From contig NZ_BMJA01000004.1 in assembly GCF_014642835.1 (NCBI RefSeq), positions 154,535 to 218,534 of the forward strand: a stretch of DNA of 64,000 nucleotides, written 5' to 3'. This DNA is from Dyella nitratireducens. Its GTDB lineage: Bacteria > Pseudomonadota > Gammaproteobacteria > Xanthomonadales > Rhodanobacteraceae. Shown piece by piece: positions 43,522-53,017 of the stretch (position 1 is its first letter; the number at the start of each line of letters is the position of its first letter). The notes beneath the pieces were generated by a model that was not told where the DNA came from, did no database searches, and saw only the letters and a program-made list of their open reading frames with translations. The translations under genes and the position numbers were made by a program.

Positions 43522-46500
43522 AGCGTGATCACCTTTTGTCCGGCCGCTTTCAACTTGTCGTTGAGTGCGGCCAATTCCTGCTGCTTCAGCTTTTGCCATT
43601 CACCAAGCGTCGCATCCAGCGTCTTCGATAGCGTTGCATAAGACGTCTGCGAATCCGAACTCGGATCGGCGTCAGCTCCATCCACGGCAGCGAGCAGCTT
43701 TTCCAGATTCATCGACAAACTGCGCAGGCTGTCGGTGCGACGAGGATCCGATCCCATGGAATTGCGCGGATCGGCATGCAATGGCACGCCGGACACATCG
43801 GAGGCATGCGCCATCAACGCCGCAATCTGATCATGCAAGGCGCCGCTGGCGTGCGACTGCCGATCATCCAGCGCTTGCAGCAACTGTTTCGCTTCCGCGC
43901 TAGCCTTGGCCGCTTGCCCGGCTGACGTCTCCACCCTGGTAGCCAGTTCAAACTCGCGCTGCATCGCCGCCACCGAAACGGTCACGCGCGGATCTGGCTT
44001 GATGGTCAGCGGTTGCCGGTGGCTGTGCCCGTCGACGGTCAGCTCCACCGTGTAATGGCCGGGTACTGCCCATATGCCATCCTTCTGATGGCGGCGTCCT
44101 TCTTCGCCCTTGCCGGCATAGCGCAGATTCCACACGAAGCGATGCATGCCTGGCGTAGTAAGCAGCGGCGTCGGAATCGGCACCCATTCCGGCGCGAATT
44201 CCAGTTTCGCCGGGTCGAGCATCGGCGGCTTGTCGTCGCTGCTGAAGCTGCGCACCTTGTTGTTCTGCGCATCCAGGATCGTCAGCGTGACCGGGCCTTT
44301 GACGTGCTGCGGCAAGGCATAGTCGATCATCGCGCCATCCGGTGGATTGGCCGCCAGAGGTTCGTCCTTCGGCATCGGTGTGCCGGTGAACTCGGGATGG
44401 CGCACACGGTAGGCATCCTGCGGTTTGAACAGCGTTACCGCTTGCGCGCTCGTGTCTTCTGCCTGGCGCAGCGCCGTCACGTTATCCATGATCCAGAAGC
44501 CACGGCCGTGCGTGGCGATGACCAGGTCATCCTGATGCACATCGATATCGCGCACCGAGGTCGACGGCAGGTTCTGCTGCAGCGGCTGCCAATGCGCGCC
44601 GTCGTCGAACGACACGAACATGCCTTTTTCAGTGCCGGCGTAGAGCAGGCCTTTGCGCACCGGATCTTCGCGCACCACATTGACGAAGCAGTTGGACGGA
44701 ATGCCGTTGTCGATGCGCTGCCAGCTCTTGCCGCCATCGGTGGTGCGGTAGATGTAGGGTGCGTCGTCATCGAGACGATGACGGTCGATGGCGAGATACG
44801 CCACGTCAGGACTGAAATGCGAGGGCTCGATGCCACCCACTTTCGACCATGGCGTCAGTGCACTGGGCGTGACATTGCTCCAATGCGCGCCTTCATCGTC
44901 GGTACGCCAAACCAGCCCATCATCCGTACCGATCCATAGAGCCTTCGCATCGAGCGGGGAGGGCGCAATGGTGTAGATCACGCCGCGTTGCTTGTCGACA
45001 TGGTTGTCGTCGGCGGCAGTCGGCGCATCGAGGTTGGGCGGCACGCCTGCGTCCTGGCGCGTGAGGTCAGGGCTGATCGGCGCCCAATGCTCGCCGCCGT
45101 CCGCCGTGCGGAACAGGCGTTGGTTGGCGAAATACAGCACCTTGTGATCGCGCTTGGAGAACTGCAGCGGCAGCGTCCAGGCCACACGGTAATGTGCAGC
45201 GGGATAGGCCAGCGTGGGATCGACGCTGCGTACCTGCTCGGTGCGCATGTCGAGCTTGTCGACACGTCCGCCATAGACGATGTCGTGATCGTCCGGATCG
45301 GGCGCGATCATGTCGCTTTCGCCACCCGGCGTGAGTTCGTGGAACTGCTGCATGGTGATGCCGTCATGGCTGCCACTGCGGCTGGGCAGCGACACCGCGC
45401 CGGAATCCTGCTGTGCGCCATACACCCAATACGGGAAACGGTTGTCGGTGCTGACGTGATAGATCTGCGCCGTCGGCTGGTTGTACCAACTGCTCCACGT
45501 CGCGCCGCCGTTGAGCGTGATCAGCGTGCCCTGGTCAATGCCGAGAATCTGCCGGCTCGAATCGGTCGGGTCGATCCACATCTCGTGGAAATCGTCGCCG
45601 GTCGGGTCGCCTTTCAGCGCGATGAATTGCTTGCCGCCATTGTCCGAGCGCAAGACGATGGTGTTCATCACATAGATGCGATCGGCGTTCTTTGGATCCA
45701 CCGTCAGGCGGTCGAAATACCAGCCACGCTGCCAGATGCGCTGATCGTCAGTGACATGTTTCCAATGAGCGCCCTCATCGTCGGAGCGGTAGAGGCCGCC
45801 TTCGCCATTGGGTGCATCGATCAATGCATAGACGCGCTTGGGATCGCTGAGTGCAGTCGCCACGCCGATGCGACCAGGATGCGCCGCAAAGCCGTTGCCT
45901 TGGACCGGGGTCCAATGCGAGCCGCCATCGTGGGACACATACAAGCCGCTGCCTGGCCCGTTCGAAGGCGGATACACGCTCCACGGCGGACGGCGCGTCT
46001 GCCAGAGCGAGGCGTAGATCGTGTTCGGATCATCCGGCTTGAACGCCATGTCGATTGCACCGGTGTCGTTGTCCTTGAACAACACTTTCTCCCAGTGCTG
46101 GCCGCCGTCGGTGGAGCGAAACACGCCGCGTTCCGCATTCGGACCATAGGCATGGCCCAGGGCGGCAACGTACAGACGGTTGGGATCATGCGGATCGACC
46201 AGGATGCGCGCGATCTGCCGGCTATCGTCCAGGCCGATGTGGCTCCAATGCTTGCCGCCGTCGGTGGATTTATACATGCCATTGCCATGCGCAATATCCG
46301 AGCGCATGTCTGCTTCGCCGGTGCCGACATACACGGTATCCGGTTGCGATGGTGCCACCGCGATGGCGCCAATCGAACCAACGTGCTCCGCGTCGAAGAT
46401 CGGCTGCCAGGTGCGGCCGGCATCGTTGGTCTTCCACACGCCACCGTCGACGGCGCCGAAATAGAAATGCCGGTCATCGCCGGGAATGCCGGTGACGGCC

Positions 46501-46634
46501 AGCACGCGGCCGCCGCGGAAAGGGCCGATCAATCGCCAGTGCAGATCCTGGAACAAGGACGGATCGACGGTGGCGTGAGCGGCAAGGGCTGTGGTGATGC
46601 CGAAGGCGAGTAGAGCAAGACGGCGCAGTTGCAC
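43518..46634 (-). CDS. Secreted BNR-repeat / sortilin-like beta-propeller protein (copy 1)
   Basis: 1038 residues with a signal peptide (about 1-19, ending TTALAAHA). It opens with FQDLHWRLIGPFRGGRV, followed by many Asp-box/BNR motifs of type S-x-D-x-G-x-x-W (KSTDGGKHW, RSTDGGQHW, RSDDEGAHWKH, RTTDGGKSW) building one or two beta propellers, then an Ig-like C-terminal part (MIDYALPQHVKGPVTLTILD) and a helical tail. Called glycosyl hydrolase, sortilin or WD40/YVTN in databases; no enzymatic residues are evident. A paralogue lies at 49324, beyond a TonB receptor. The stop codon lies inside a repeat. Confidence 0.85.
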   Translation of the reverse strand: MQLRRLALLAFGITTALAAHATVDPSLFQDLHWRLIGPFRGGRVLAVTGIPGDDRHFYFGAVDGGVWKTNDAGRTWQPIFDAEHVGSIGAIAVAPSQPDTVYVGTGEADMRSDIAHGNGMYKSTDGGKHWSHIGLDDSRQIARILVDPHDPNRLYVAALGHAYGPNAERGVFRSTDGGQHWEKVLFKDNDTGAIDMAFKPDDPNTIYASLWQTRRPPWSVYPPSNGPGSGLYVSHDGGSHWTPVQGNGFAAHPGRIGVATALSDPKRVYALIDAPNGEGGLYRSDDEGAHWKHVTDDQRIWQRGWYFDRLTVDPKNADRIYVMNTIVLRSDNGGKQFIALKGDPTGDDFHEMWIDPTDSSRQILGIDQGTLITLNGGATWSSWYNQPTAQIYHVSTDNRFPYWVYGAQQDSGAVSLPSRSGSHDGITMQQFHELTPGGESDMIAPDPDDHDIVYGGRVDKLDMRTEQVRSVDPTLAYPAAHYRVAWTLPLQFSKRDHKVLYFANQRLFRTADGGEHWAPISPDLTRQDAGVPPNLDAPTAADDNHVDKQRGVIYTIAPSPLDAKALWIGTDDGLVWRTDDEGAHWSNVTPSALTPWSKVGGIEPSHFSPDVAYLAIDRHRLDDDAPYIYRTTDGGKSWQRIDNGIPSNCFVNVVREDPVRKGLLYAGTEKGMFVSFDDGAHWQPLQQNLPSTSVRDIDVHQDDLVIATHGRGFWIMDNVTALRQAEDTSAQAVTLFKPQDAYRVRHPEFTGTPMPKDEPLAANPPDGAMIDYALPQHVKGPVTLTILDAQNNKVRSFSSDDKPPMLDPAKLEFAPEWVPIPTPLLTTPGMHRFVWNLRYAGKGEEGRRHQKDGIWAVPGHYTVELTVDGHSHRQPLTIKPDPRVTVSVAAMQREFELATRVETSAGQAAKASAEAKQLLQALDDRQSHASGALHDQIAALMAHASDVSGVPLHADPRNSMGSDPRRTDSLRSLSMNLEKLLAAVDGADADPSSDSQTSYATLSKTLDATLGEWQKLKQQELAALNDKLKAAGQKVITL

Positions 46635-46664
46635 GGGGCGGTATCTCTTGCAGGGAGAGGTTTA

Positions 46665-46703
46665 CTCCCTCTCTCTTCCGGGGAAAGGATGGGGTGAGGG
46701 GAC
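46665..46703. repeat. Family B repeat
   Basis: ACTCCCTCTCTCTTCCGGGG followed by AAAGGATGGGGTGAGGGG; a diverged copy just upstream of the minus-strand BNR gene. Confidence 0.65.
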
Positions 46704-46745
46704 ACACTCGCCTCAAGCGTGCTCATGTCGCGTGACCCTCTGTGT

Positions 46746-46829
46746 CGTCATTCCAGCATAGGTGGGAATCCACTTGGACGTTGTGCCAAAGCAACAATGG
46801 ATTCCCGCTTGCGCGGGAATGACGTCCGT
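46746..46829. repeat. Family C paired element
   Basis: CGTCATTCCAGCATAGGTGG-GAATCCA and, inverted, TGGATTCCCGCTTGCGCGGG-AATGACG. Each half is a hairpin, and the halves are inverted relative to each other, like a BIME. Confidence 0.75.
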
Positions 46830-46856
46830 GTGGTTGCGCAACATGCTTGCGAGGTT

Positions 46857-46892
46857 GCCCCTTACCCTGACCCTCTCGCCGGAGAGGCAAGG
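46857..46892. repeat. Family B repeat
   Basis: GCCCCTTACCCTGACCCTCT then CGCCGGAGAGGCAAGG; opposite orientation to the copy at 46665. Confidence 0.65.
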
Positions 46893-47013
46893 AAGCTGTC
46901 GCCACACTGTAGCGCTGTCGTCGCTGATCCCAAAGGGTAAACCGATGGCATATAGCCAAGTGCAGTCACATGCGCGATAAAGCACGGCTGTCTTGCCATT
47001 GCCAGGAACCCGC

Positions 47014-49182
47014 ATGCTGCCGTTGTGCCACGCTGCGCTGCCATTCGCCTTGTTGCTTGCGCTGGCCTCCGTCTCAACCTTCGCGCAGGACAGCGATCAA
47101 GCCACTGGCATCCACAAGACCACCAAGCTGCCTGCGGTGAACGTCAACGCCAATGACTGGCGCAAATACCAGAAGGCGAAGCTGCAATACCAGATGCCGG
47201 AAGTGGACGGCCCCAAGATCACCGTCACCAGGAAAACCACGGTGACGCATCTGGAAAACCAGCCCACGGTGGTCAGCAACAACCTCAACCAGGCGCTTGC
47301 GCGCACGCCCGGTGTGCTGGTTTCCGAACAACCCACGCCTACGCAGTTCAATTTCAGCTATCGCGGCATCGGCAATCCCCAGGAATCGGAGTTCGTGCTG
47401 GTGATGCAGGACGGCATTCCAATGGAAGGCGATTGGATCGGCTTTCCTACGCTGTATGCGTTTCCGATGACGCAGAGCTTGTCTGAAGTGCAGCTCATCC
47501 GTGGCGGTTCCAGCCTGCTCTATGGGCCCGAGCCGGCGCCGGTGATCAACCTGGTATCCAAGCGCCCGGCGCCGAATACGCCGCTCACCATGAGTACTGA
47601 AAACGTGGTCGGCGAACACGGATTGTTGTCCAGCTACAACGTGATCGAACGCAACCAGGGCGCGTGGGCATTTCGTGCCGATGCGGGTTATGTGCATAGC
47701 GATGGCACGCGCGCCAACGATGGCTCGCAGAATCGGCAGGCCGACTTCTACCTGGCCTACAAACCGGACGACCACCAGCAGTGGTGGCTGGATTTTCATG
47801 CGATCAGTGCTGCATCCGGCGATCCAGGGCGGCTGAGTTATACGCAATGGCAGCAGGACCCGCGCACTGTCACCACGCCGTACAACCGCGACTGGGTGAA
47901 CCGCGATCAGCTGGTGCTGGGCCACACGCATGATTTCGGCAATCAATGGTCGCTGGATGCCAAGCTGTGGTTCACCTATCAGGACCTGGTCAGCCGCGCG
48001 GCGAAAGCGGCGTTGCCGGGCCAACTGCCGCCGAGCAACACCACGCTGCAGGATGAGGCCTTCCGCACCTACGGCGCCGACGTGCGCCTGCGCAAGAACT
48101 GGGGGCATGGCAATGCCTTCACCATTGGCACGGTGATGTACTACGGCAGCGATCCGTTCCGGCAATGGAGCAGTCCGGACCTGATGGTGGCGCGCGATGA
48201 CCACAGCGGCACGCAGATCCTCAACCAGCGCCGTAATTCGCAATACAACTCGGTGTTTGCCGAGAACGTGTTCCGCCTGCCGCATCGCATTCATATCGTG
48301 CCGTCGGTACGCCTGGAGCGCGAACGCATTTCGGTGGACGAAACGGTGCATCCGCCGTTCCTGTCACGCCCGCTGATCAAAGAAACCGACACGCGCCATC
48401 TGCCGTTGTTCGGCCTGGGCCTGGGCAACGATTTTGGTCACGGCAACGAAACGTATTTCAATGTTTCACAAGGCTGGCGTCCGCTGCGCTTCTTCGATGT
48501 CGCACCACCTTTCAGCAATCTGCTGGAAGGGCATGCCGCGCAATTGTCCAAATCGGTGTCGTGGGAAGCTGGTGTGCACGGTGCGCCGGTCACCGGCTTG
48601 TATTACGACGTGAGCGTGTTCTGGATCAATTTCCGCAATCGCCTCGAAACGCAGTACATCAACGCCATCGACACCGTCTACGTCAATACGGGTGATACGC
48701 GCAGCCGCGGATTGGAAGCGCAACTCGATTACGATTTCTTCGCGCCCACGGAGCTGGCCACCGAAGGCCAGCACCTGGAAACCTTCGTCAATGCCAGCCT
48801 TCTCAACGCCAGGTTCGTCGCCAGCGCCATTCCTGGACAGGTGGGCAAAACACCGGCATTTTCACCGGACTATCTGATCAAGACCGGCGTTACCTGGCGC
48901 AACGAACGCGTCAAGCTCAGCCTTACCGCGGTCTCGTCAGCGGCACAGTACTGGCAGGATTCCGATCAATCGTACGGCAGCGGCCTGACCTATATGCCGG
49001 CGCGCATGCCGGCGTATACCGTGGTGGATGTCGCTTCGGATTGGCAGTTGAACCATTCGCTGCGCTTGTTGGCGGGGATCAGCAATCTCGGCGATCGGCA
49101 TTACTTTGATCGCGTTTGGCAGAATGGATTGGAGCCGGCGTTTGGCAGAACTTGGTATACGGGGTTTGCGCTGACGTATTAA
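47014..49182 (+). CDS. TonB-dependent outer membrane receptor (FecA-like)
   Basis: 722 residues from ATG 47014 (AGGA upstream), with a signal peptide ending STFAQ. Plug domain about 70-190 (NNLNQALARTPGVLVSEQPT, LSEVQLIRGGSSLLYGPEPA), followed by a 22-strand barrel ending in an aromatic residue (FALTY). Similar to ferric-siderophore/ferric-citrate receptors. No fecIR-type sigma/anti-sigma pair lies nearby, and no N-terminal signalling domain is present. Flanked on both sides by paralogous BNR proteins, which may act with it. Confidence 0.88.
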   Translation: MLPLCHAALPFALLLALASVSTFAQDSDQATGIHKTTKLPAVNVNANDWRKYQKAKLQYQMPEVDGPKITVTRKTTVTHLENQPTVVSNNLNQALARTPGVLVSEQPTPTQFNFSYRGIGNPQESEFVLVMQDGIPMEGDWIGFPTLYAFPMTQSLSEVQLIRGGSSLLYGPEPAPVINLVSKRPAPNTPLTMSTENVVGEHGLLSSYNVIERNQGAWAFRADAGYVHSDGTRANDGSQNRQADFYLAYKPDDHQQWWLDFHAISAASGDPGRLSYTQWQQDPRTVTTPYNRDWVNRDQLVLGHTHDFGNQWSLDAKLWFTYQDLVSRAAKAALPGQLPPSNTTLQDEAFRTYGADVRLRKNWGHGNAFTIGTVMYYGSDPFRQWSSPDLMVARDDHSGTQILNQRRNSQYNSVFAENVFRLPHRIHIVPSVRLERERISVDETVHPPFLSRPLIKETDTRHLPLFGLGLGNDFGHGNETYFNVSQGWRPLRFFDVAPPFSNLLEGHAAQLSKSVSWEAGVHGAPVTGLYYDVSVFWINFRNRLETQYINAIDTVYVNTGDTRSRGLEAQLDYDFFAPTELATEGQHLETFVNASLLNARFVASAIPGQVGKTPAFSPDYLIKTGVTWRNERVKLSLTAVSSAAQYWQDSDQSYGSGLTYMPARMPAYTVVDVASDWQLNHSLRLLAGISNLGDRHYFDRVWQNGLEPAFGRTWYTGFALTY

Positions 49183-49183
49183 C

Positions 49184-49250
49184 GTAGGTTGGGGTGCAAA
49201 CCCGAACATCGGGATGCATGGGAGATGCAGGGGTTTACACCCCAACCTAC
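49184..49250. repeat. Family A inverted-repeat element, diverged copy
   Basis: Arms 49184-49208 and 49226-49250 with a few mismatches and a 17-base spacer. Begins one base after the TonB receptor stop. Confidence 0.85.
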
Positions 49251-49323
49251 GGAGTAAAAAAACAACGATGGCTCTCTCCTGGAGTGAAGAGGGCTTATTT
49301 CCATCTTGAAGCGGGAGTTCACG

Positions 49324-52300
49324 ATGTCGACACGCTCTCTCCTCCGTCCCCTTTCCGCGCTTGCTTGTGCATGTGTGCTCGCCAGCGCCGCCGCGTTGCA
49401 TGCGGATACGACGCCAACCCCCAACCACGCCAGCGATGCCCTTCAGTGGCGCCTTGTCGGCCCCTTCCGTGGTGGTTGGGCCACCATGGCTGCGGGTGAT
49501 CCTTCCAAACCCGATACTTTCTACATCGGCACCGCTGGCGGCGGCGTGTGGAAAACGAGCGACGCCGGCCGCACCTGGCAGCCGAGCTTCGGCAACGTGC
49601 GCACTGCACCCATCGGCGCCATCGCCGTTGCGCCTTCCAACCCAAACGTGATCTACGCCGGCTCCGGACAGGTTGCAGCGCGCTACGACGTCGCGGCTGG
49701 CAACGGCATGTATCGTTCCGATGACGGTGGCAAAACGTGGCAGCACATCGGTCTTATCGAGAGCAAGCACATCGGCCGCATCCTGGTCGACCCGCATGAT
49801 GCAAACAGCTTGCTGGTCGGCGTGCTTGGCCACTACTTCGGCCCGAACAAGGAGCGCGGCGTCTACCGCTCCACCGATGGCGGCAAGACGTGGCAGCAAA
49901 CCCTTTTCGTCGACGCTGACACCGGCGTTGTCGATCTTGCAGCCGATCCATCCAACCCGAACGTCGTCTATGCCGCGACATGGCAAGTGCGCAATTACCC
50001 ATGGCTGTCGTACTTCCAGCCGAATGCGGGGCCGGGCAGTGGCCTGTACAAATCCACCGATGGCGGTGTGACTTGGAAGCGCATCAGCGGTGGCGGTTGG
50101 CCGAGCGGCACGTTGGCGCGCATCGGCATTGCTACGGCAAGCGGCAATCGCGTGTACGCGGTGGTGAACTCTGCCGATCCGCACAAAGACAGCGGCCTGT
50201 ATCGTTCTGATGACGGCGGCGCTACGTGGCAAGTAGAAAGCCACGAATCCTGGCTGCCGAACGATTACTTCAGCCGCATCACCGTCGATCCGAAGGATCC
50301 AGATCGCATCTATTCGGCAGGACAATCCATCCGTCGTTCCGACGACGGCGGCAAGCATTGGACTGTCTTCAAAGGAGCACCGGGCGGCGACGATTACCAT
50401 TTCCTGTGGCTCGATCCGCGCGACTCGCAGCGCATGATTGCCGCGAGCGACCAAGGTGCCGTCGTCACCGTTAATGGAGGCAAGAGTTGGAGCAGCTGGT
50501 ACAACCAACCCACCGGCCAGTTCTATCACCTTGCCACGGACAACCAGTTCCCTTACTGGATTTATTCCGGCCAGCAGGATTCCGGCACGGTCGGCATCGC
50601 CAGCCGCAGCGACTACGGCTCCATTTCCTATCGCGACTGGCGTCCCGTCGGCGGTGACGAGCGCGATTACGACGTGCCGTATCCAGACGATCCCAACATC
50701 GTGTTCGGTTCTGGCCTCGGCGGACGCGTATCGCGTTGGGATCGGCGCACCGGTGTCGTGCAGAACGTCACCGCGTGGCCGGTCAGCAGCTATGGCTTGC
50801 GCCCCACTAATTTCAAATATCACTACACGTGGATCACGCCGATCGCTTTTTCCGCCAAGGCGCCGTACGCGCTTTATCTCGGCGCCCAGGTATTGTTCCG
50901 CAGCACCGACCAAGGTCAGCATTGGGAGGTGATCAGCCCTGATCTCAGTGCGAAGAAAGAAGGCGCTACCGAAGGTTGCCAAGGCAACCCCAATGCGCAA
51001 CAAGCACGCGATTGTGGCTATGGCGTGATCTATAGCATCGCACCGTCACCCTTCAGCAACGACGAAATCTGGATCGGCACCGACGATGGCTCCATCCAGT
51101 TCACCCGTGACGGCGGCAAGAATTGGCAGAACGTCACGCCAAAAGACTTGCCGCACTGGGGCATCGTCAGCTCGCTCGATCTTTCCGCGGTTCAGCAGGG
51201 CACTGCCTACGCTGCTGTCGACAATCACCGCCAGGACGATTTCCGTCCGCATGTGTGGCGCACGCATGACTACGGCAAAACCTGGACGGATATTTCCGCC
51301 GGCTTGCCGGAAGATGACTTTGTCAGTGTCGTGCGCGCCGATACCCAGCGCGAAGGCCTGCTCTTCGCCGGTACCGATCGCGGCGTGTATGTGTCATACG
51401 ACGACGGTGCACACTGGCAATCCCTGCAACGCAATCTACCCACCGCATGGGTGCGCGATTTGACCATTCACGGCAACGACTTGGTTGCCGGCACACAGGG
51501 CAGGGCGATCTGGATCCTCGACGACATCACGCCGTTGCGTCAGGCCAGTGCCGATAACGCGCGCAAGACTACGCTCTACACACCCGCGGATGCGGTACGC
51601 GTGCGCGCGAACGAAAACAAAGACACGCCGCTACCGCCCGATGAGCCGCTTGGCCAGAATCCACCTGCCGGCGCCATCATCGATTACCAGTTGGCCGGCG
51701 CCGCGAAAGGCCCTGTAACGCTGGATATTCTCGATAGCGACGGCAAAACCGTGCGCCACTTCTCCAGCGCCGACAAGCCGGAAAACCTGCCTGCTGAGCG
51801 TTACTTCCAGAAAGGCTGGCTCGGCGCGCCGGAAACACTCGGCACCAGTGCCGGCATGCATCGCTTCGTCTGGAACTTGCGCTACCCGCGCCCGGAAGCC
51901 TTGCTCTACGGCTATAGCATCGCCGCCACCTGGGATTCCGACACGCCGCTCACGCCCGAAGGCCCGATGGCGCTGCCGGGTCAATACCAGGTGGTGCTCA
52001 CCGTCAACGGCAAATCCTATCGCGCGCCGTTGAACGTCGTGCCTGATCCGCGCGTCGCAATCGACCAGAACGCACTTGCCGAAGGCCTGGCTTTCTCGAA
52101 GGACATCGGCACAGCGCTGCAACAAGTCTGGCAAACCCACGGTGAAGTGGATGGCGTGCGTGATCAGCTCGACGACGCAGAGAAAAAACTCGGCAGCAAC
52201 AAAGCCATGCAAGAGGAGATCGACGCCTTCCGCAAGAAGACCGATCCGCTCGTTTCCGGTGACAGCGAAAACTCCACCAACCTCGAAGGCATGAACGACG

Positions 52301-52545
52301 CGCTCACTGTCATTGCATCCGATGTCGAAGGTGCGGATCGCGCGCCGACCGATGGACAGCGGCAGGCGTTTGCGGAGTACAAGGCGAATCTGGACAAGGC
52401 CGTTGCGCAGTGGCAGTCGATGCGTGGTGCTGATCTCGCCACACTCAATTCGCATCTGCACGCTGCAGGCATCAAGGCGATCACTGTGCCGGCGGCGAAT
52501 CAGATCCACGCAGAAGGTCCGGCTGATTCGGACGATGTTCCTTAA
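49324..52545 (+). CDS. Secreted BNR-repeat / sortilin-like beta-propeller protein (copy 2)
   Basis: 1073 residues from ATG 49324 (GGGAG seven bases upstream), with a signal peptide ending AALHA. Same plan as copy 1: LQWRLVGPFRGGW, WKTSDAGRTWQPSFG, YRSDDGGKTWQHIG, RSTDGGKTWQ and later units, then the PLPPDEPLGQNPPAGAIIDY segment and a helical tail rich in Asp/Glu. Many loops match copy 1 nearly word for word (SWSSWYNQPTGQFYHLATDN against copy 1). Cys pair near GCQGNPNAQQARDCGYG is unique to this copy. Role unknown; exported, perhaps polymer or substrate binding for the adjacent receptor. Confidence 0.85.
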   Translation: MSTRSLLRPLSALACACVLASAAALHADTTPTPNHASDALQWRLVGPFRGGWATMAAGDPSKPDTFYIGTAGGGVWKTSDAGRTWQPSFGNVRTAPIGAIAVAPSNPNVIYAGSGQVAARYDVAAGNGMYRSDDGGKTWQHIGLIESKHIGRILVDPHDANSLLVGVLGHYFGPNKERGVYRSTDGGKTWQQTLFVDADTGVVDLAADPSNPNVVYAATWQVRNYPWLSYFQPNAGPGSGLYKSTDGGVTWKRISGGGWPSGTLARIGIATASGNRVYAVVNSADPHKDSGLYRSDDGGATWQVESHESWLPNDYFSRITVDPKDPDRIYSAGQSIRRSDDGGKHWTVFKGAPGGDDYHFLWLDPRDSQRMIAASDQGAVVTVNGGKSWSSWYNQPTGQFYHLATDNQFPYWIYSGQQDSGTVGIASRSDYGSISYRDWRPVGGDERDYDVPYPDDPNIVFGSGLGGRVSRWDRRTGVVQNVTAWPVSSYGLRPTNFKYHYTWITPIAFSAKAPYALYLGAQVLFRSTDQGQHWEVISPDLSAKKEGATEGCQGNPNAQQARDCGYGVIYSIAPSPFSNDEIWIGTDDGSIQFTRDGGKNWQNVTPKDLPHWGIVSSLDLSAVQQGTAYAAVDNHRQDDFRPHVWRTHDYGKTWTDISAGLPEDDFVSVVRADTQREGLLFAGTDRGVYVSYDDGAHWQSLQRNLPTAWVRDLTIHGNDLVAGTQGRAIWILDDITPLRQASADNARKTTLYTPADAVRVRANENKDTPLPPDEPLGQNPPAGAIIDYQLAGAAKGPVTLDILDSDGKTVRHFSSADKPENLPAERYFQKGWLGAPETLGTSAGMHRFVWNLRYPRPEALLYGYSIAATWDSDTPLTPEGPMALPGQYQVVLTVNGKSYRAPLNVVPDPRVAIDQNALAEGLAFSKDIGTALQQVWQTHGEVDGVRDQLDDAEKKLGSNKAMQEEIDAFRKKTDPLVSGDSENSTNLEGMNDALTVIASDVEGADRAPTDGQRQAFAEYKANLDKAVAQWQSMRGADLATLNSHLHAAGIKAITVPAANQIHAEGPADSDDVP

Positions 52546-52561
52546 TCTTGCGACATGCCAG

Positions 52562-52600
52562 CTCCCTCTCCCCTTCGGGGAGAGGGGTGGGGTGAGGGGC
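52562..52600. repeat. Family B repeat
   Basis: CTCCCTCTCCCCTTCGGGGA then GAGGGGTGGGGTGAGGGGC, followed by GAATCTTGCGG, a tail also seen after the copy at 56721 (AAATCTTGCAG). Confidence 0.85.
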
Positions 52601-52630
52601 GAATCTTGCGGGAAATCCACCTATCCCTCA

Positions 52631-52701
52631 CCGTCATTCCGGCGAAGGCCGGAATCTATGGCAAGCACGAAGATGGATTCCGGCCTTCGCCGGAATGACG
52701 G
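52631..52701. repeat. Family C paired element, perfect copy
   Basis: Two perfect 26-base arms (52631-52656, 52676-52701; CCGTCATTCCGGCGAAGGCC...) separated by 19 bases. Each arm also folds on itself (TTCCGGC-gaag-GCCGGAA). Confidence 0.88.
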
Positions 52702-53017
52702 TACGCTAAAGATCAAACATCTACGCGCCGGCTGGCATGGAACCCCAACTTTCTTTCGGCATCCCTGATGCTGGGATTGCATTCCAGTCTACGTGCTGCA
52801 ATTTTTTGATGCACATCCGCACGGCAGATGTTTGTCGCATCAGCGATGATCATCTCGTCTGCCTAAAACTGCACACGAGTGATCCGTAGGGCATGCTGCG
52901 AAGCAGCAACCCTCTCATAGCTTTCATGTTTGTAACCATTCTTCTCATGTATTTGAGCTAGAGTCAGAAGGTCGTTGACGCGACAGGTTGTCTCGAGCGA
53001 ATCATGAGGAGACGAGC

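Larger units (their letters stand above)
46635..47013. other. Repeat-filled intergenic region between BNR protein and TonB receptor
   Basis: The divergent promoter region holds a family B copy, a paired family C element and a second family B copy, leaving little unique sequence except about 46900-47010. Promoters were not resolved. Confidence 0.6.
52546..53017. other. Intergenic region between BNR protein and formate dehydrogenase operon
   Basis: Left part is a family B repeat then a perfect family C pair. The right part (about 52710-53017) should contain the promoter of the transporter-fds operon. It has a small GCTGC-gaa-GCAGC hairpin at about 52894 but no promoter I can assign. Confidence 0.55.

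Noticed and set aside
48937-51003. 688-codon antisense open frame across TonB receptor and BNR genes
   Set aside because: Spans two genes and a repeat on the other strand, with no recognisable domain.
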